Positions 61,152 to 64,000 of a stretch of 64,000 bases of DNA are shown piece after piece; the first letter of the stretch is position 1, and each line of letters opens with the position of its first letter. The DNA is from Agarophyton chilense (lineage: Eukaryota > Rhodophyta > Florideophyceae > Gracilariales > Gracilariaceae), in assembly GCA_030374765.1 (NCBI GenBank), contig JARGXX010000071.1, positions 930,001-994,000 on the forward strand. The letters run 5' to 3'. The position numbers were made by a program, and so were the translations under genes. The notes beneath the pieces are model-generated. The model was not told the DNA's origin, ran no database searches, and saw nothing but the letters and a program-made list of their open reading frames with translations.

Positions 61152-62672
61152 TTACATGATGATATTCACAGGGTCCTCCATACAAGACTTGAAGAATGCC
61201 AACCATTGCGCGCCTACCGCCCCATCCACAACGCGATGATCACAACTTAATGTTACGTTCATCACAGTTCTAGTTCCATAACCGTTTATCGATGAATTAT
61301 CTGGGACAACCTTCTTCGCCGAGTTTCCTACTGCCAAAATGGCAGCTTGTGGTGGGTTCACAATTGCTGAGAAGCTACTCACACCGAACATGCCAAGGTT
61401 GCTTATGGTGAACGTGCCACCCATAAACTCTTCCGGCGCCAATGCGTTTTCTCTTGCCTTTGCTGCAAGCTGTTTGACATCGGTTGAAATCTCTTTGAGT
61501 CCCTTACGATCTGCATCCTTGACAATCGGAGTTATCAATCCTTTTTCGGTCTGCACGGCAATGGATATATCTGCCGCGTGGAACGTTCTGATTTTATCTC
61601 CCATCCATTGCGAATTTACTTCTGGTACCTTGCGAAGGGCGGCAGCTGCTGCTTTCACGACAAAGTCATTCACGCTTATCTTATATTCACCGTTCTTCGC
61701 TTTAGCGTTGATGGCGGATCGTAGCTCCAGCATTTTATCAACTTCGCATTCCACTGTTAAATAATAATGTGGTATGGTTTGCTTGGACTGAAGCAGCCGC
61801 TCCGCCGTCACACGCTTGTATTTCGAAACTTCAACGTCGGTGTACATCGGCATTCCTGGTAGTTGATCGACACTCTGCTCTTCCGGTTGCGGCACACCGT
61901 GTACCAATGCATCCTGAACATCCGCCGCGAGAACACGGCCGCCTGGTCCAGTTCCAGCCACAGATTTGAGAGATAAGCCGGCATTCGCAGCAGACACGCG
62001 AGCTAAAGGAGATGCAAGCACTCGTTCTCCGGTCGCCTGAGTTGCGACGGCAGGCGGTGTAGTAGGAGCTGGAGATGGCGCTTCGGGTGGGATCGGAGTA
62101 GCGGCCTGCGCCTCGGGCGTTGGTTCCTGTGGGGGGGAGCCCGATTCGGCTTCCGAAGCCGCGTTATCCGGAACGTAATCATTGAAGGCATCGATATCTT
62201 CTTGCTCTTCCACGACAATTGCCATTGGTGTCCCAACAGGGACATCCGCCGCCCCGTCTTCAAAAAATACCTACGCGAGTCAGAGAGTGTCAGATCCAAG
62301 AGGTTAGCGTCTCGAGTTGTAGAGAATTCCGAAGCATTTGGCACAACGATTCGATTACGATTGCGAGAAAGGGGTAAAGAATCAATAAAAACTCGGCCTT
62401 ACCTTGGCGAGGTATCCATCATCATTGTATTCATATGATCGAGTTGCTTTGTCAGTTTCGATCTCAGCAATTACTTCTCCGCCTTCAATTTCGTCCCCAA
62501 CTTTCTTTTTCCATTCCTGTATGGTCCCTACTTCCATTGTCGGAGATAATGCGGGCATTCGAATGAGTTTGTGATCTGGCAAGGAGGAGAGAGCTCGTAC
62601 AATCGCCCATCCGTTTGGATAGATTCGGGAGCTCCTTTGAATTGCTCCCCGTATCGCAGGTAAAAAGATCAT
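61152..62672 (-). CDS. Dihydrolipoyl acetyltransferase, E2 of pyruvate dehydrogenase complex, two exons
   Basis: Transfers acetyl from E1 through lipoate to CoA and forms the core of the complex. Exons are 62672..62403 and 62270..61152 (462 residues); the 132-nt intron has donor GTAAGG and acceptor GCGTAG. The presequence (MIFLPAIRGAIQRSSRIYPN) suggests mitochondria. A second possible start at 62775 (MASALRQTSLRRFYR) is in another frame and would need a tiny unsupported intron. The single lipoyl domain has the lipoyl-lysine context EIETDKATRSYEYN, and the splice restores GYLAKVFFEDGA. A Pro/Ala-rich hinge leads to the E1/E3-binding domain (VLASPLARVSAANAG, then GTGPGGRVLAADV). The catalytic domain ends with the active-site motif SCDHRVVDGAVGAQW. 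It is a single-lipoyl form, like fungal and many algal E2s. Mitochondrial rather than plastid location is inferred. Confidence 0.93.
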
Positions 62673-63509
62673 CGCGGATCAAAGATATCGATCCTGCTCC
62701 ACGGAATATGTAAGGATGGGAATGTTCGCAGCGATAAAAACGTCTTAGAGAGGTCTGTCGAAGAGCAGAAGCCAAGGAGAGTTTGTGAGAAATGTGAAAT
62801 GTGTCCCGAGCAATACAGATTGCTCAGGTATCTTCATCTATTCTACTTCCTGGTACGAAGGGGTATCACTGTACCCTTGATTCGCAATTGCTGATGATCA
62901 GACACGTTCGATGAGTATGTACAGTATTTCTGTCAAAATTTACATTTCAGGAATATCCGACGAGGGTAATCAATGAGCCAGTACAGCAAGGACAGCAATC
63001 AATCCTTAGGCAGTATCCGTAAACACAATATAGTACAGTCGTGCTTCTCACTAAGAACATACGAAGCTTCGTACAACAAATTTCGTAGCTTCGATAGCTT
63101 TTGACTCTATCGCATGAGTTGAATAAGGACGTCTCCGCGGGATAAATGAGGATATCATACATTTTAAGTGACAGGCAAGCTCGGGCCTTAGCAGTACGTA
63201 AGGCTTATTCGATGGTCTGAATCAAGCTTTTTTCCTTCACATGAGGGCGGTCAACGGCATTTCTAGATGCAAAATAAGGACTATTCGCTGAATACAATTC
63301 AACCCAGACACTTTTCCCTAAATTATAAATCAGGACATTCATGGTGATGAACAGAATGACAATCGACACCTTTCACTGATCAGTTAGAACATGTTTCTCC
63401 GACACGTATCCTCTTCACGCATTGTATAATACTAGGCACGCATCTAGAGCATAGTGGTCTTAAGGTACGACAGGCAAAATAGCCAATAAGATCATGTTCC
63501 GTTGGTTAT
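62673..63509. other. Intergenic between PDH E2 and NDUFB7
   Basis: Both genes are on the minus strand, so this holds the E2 promoter and the NDUFB7 3' UTR. No other gene was recognised. Confidence 0.45.
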
Positions 63510-64000
63510 TTATTCTTGTGATGCAGCTTCAGCTTCATCTCGAGCTATTCGAGCCGCTCTTCGTTCTTCCTTTACGATGGCTTTCATCTCGTTCACTCTT
63601 CGCATATACCTGAGAAAATACATGAGAAGAGCGTCCTAAGTTAGAAAATAGACGCGGAGAAATCATGTGCAAATCACAAGAGAGAGAGATATCGATGCAA
63701 CTCACTGATCGTACTGGCATTTTTCGTATGCATGACGTTCATCCTCACATCGAAATGGAAGATAAAAGTTTTTACGACGACAATTGTTGAGCGGGATTAG
63801 TTTGTGAGCACAGAAGTCCCTGTAGTCGATCGGAATACCTATATTCGATGAAAAGTCAGTTTCAATAACATTGACCTGAACTTTTTCGGTTTCCCCATCT
63901 TCAGTGAGACTAAGGGCTCAACTTACGGTTTTGTACCATTTCTTCATCAGTGCATTGCATCTTAGCTTCAGCAACTTCCCGGAAGGACGAACCTGTTAGT
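63510..64000 (-). CDS. NDUFB7: NADH dehydrogenase (complex I) subunit NDUFB7/B18, 5' end uncertain
   Basis: Accessory subunit of mitochondrial complex I, imported to the intermembrane space with twin CX9C disulfides. Exons on the minus strand: 63927 to at least 63960 (perhaps further right), 63838..63706 and 63609..63510. Splices (donors GTAAGT and GTGAGT) restore EEMVQNRIPIDYRDFCAHKL and CQYDQYMRRVNEM. The cysteine pairs are visible in DFCAHKLIPLNNC and RCEDERHAYEKC, both C-x9-C. The C-terminus is a charged helix (AIVKEERRAARIARDEAEAA). It matches plant B18 closely. An in-frame ATG lies at 63960-63958 with open frame upstream, so the true start may be there or in an exon to the right; CTAACAG at the edge resembles an intron end. 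Confidence 0.88.

Noticed and set aside
62485..62775. Alternative start of the PDH E2 gene with a good mitochondrial presequence
   Set aside because: It is in a different frame from the lipoyl domain and would require a tiny, unsupported intron. The in-frame start at 62672 also gives a plausible presequence. Kept as a possibility only.

Overview
The window is nuclear DNA of a eukaryote, most probably a red alga (florideophyte type). Genes are compact and intron-poor. The few introns are about 100 nt with GTAAGT-like donors and can be placed exactly by homology. The NADPH oxidase carries extra transmembrane helices inside its NADPH-binding half, an architecture I recall as described for red algal Rboh proteins. 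The species cannot be named from the sequence alone.

Host block 1 (1-19.6 kb) holds a 5' portion of ribonucleotide reductase small subunit (minus), a TLDc-domain protein, a class I histone deacetylase with a 17-nt micro-exon, ERCC1/Rad10 (minus), a 2,985-residue Sec16 ER-exit-site scaffold, an exostosin-family glycosyltransferase (minus, 3 exons) and an unrecognised protein.

Transposon block (about 20.9-51.7 kb) is nested. A decayed minus-strand Helitron (HUH Rep plus Pif1-like helicase) was split by a young chromodomain Ty3/gypsy element, element A (22998-34397). Element A has 865-bp LTRs, a TGGCG target duplication, gag, pol in the -1 frame behind a GGGAAAA slippery site, and a long antisense ORF between pol and the 3' LTR. 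Next is a heavily decayed minus-strand relative, element C (about 37.06-44.6 kb), whose integrase contains two back-to-back fold-back palindromes. Then comes element B (45652-51688, minus, ATGAT target duplication), which has lost protease, RT and RNase H but keeps gag, integrase, chromodomain and its own antisense ORF. Its 5' LTR was later hit by a solo LTR of another family (GGTCA target duplication). Elements A and B share an identical 18-nt primer-binding site, and C has a decayed copy.

An AT-rich, gene-free tract follows (51.7-54.3 kb).

Host block 2 (54.8-64 kb) holds an NADPH oxidase (minus, 3 exons), an unrecognised protein with a possible targeting peptide, a small unrecognised protein with a possible transit peptide, the pyruvate dehydrogenase E2 subunit (minus, 2 exons) and part of complex I subunit NDUFB7 (minus). 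Genes in each host block look independently regulated, with divergent or convergent neighbours and no operon. No tRNA, rRNA or CRISPR array was recognised.
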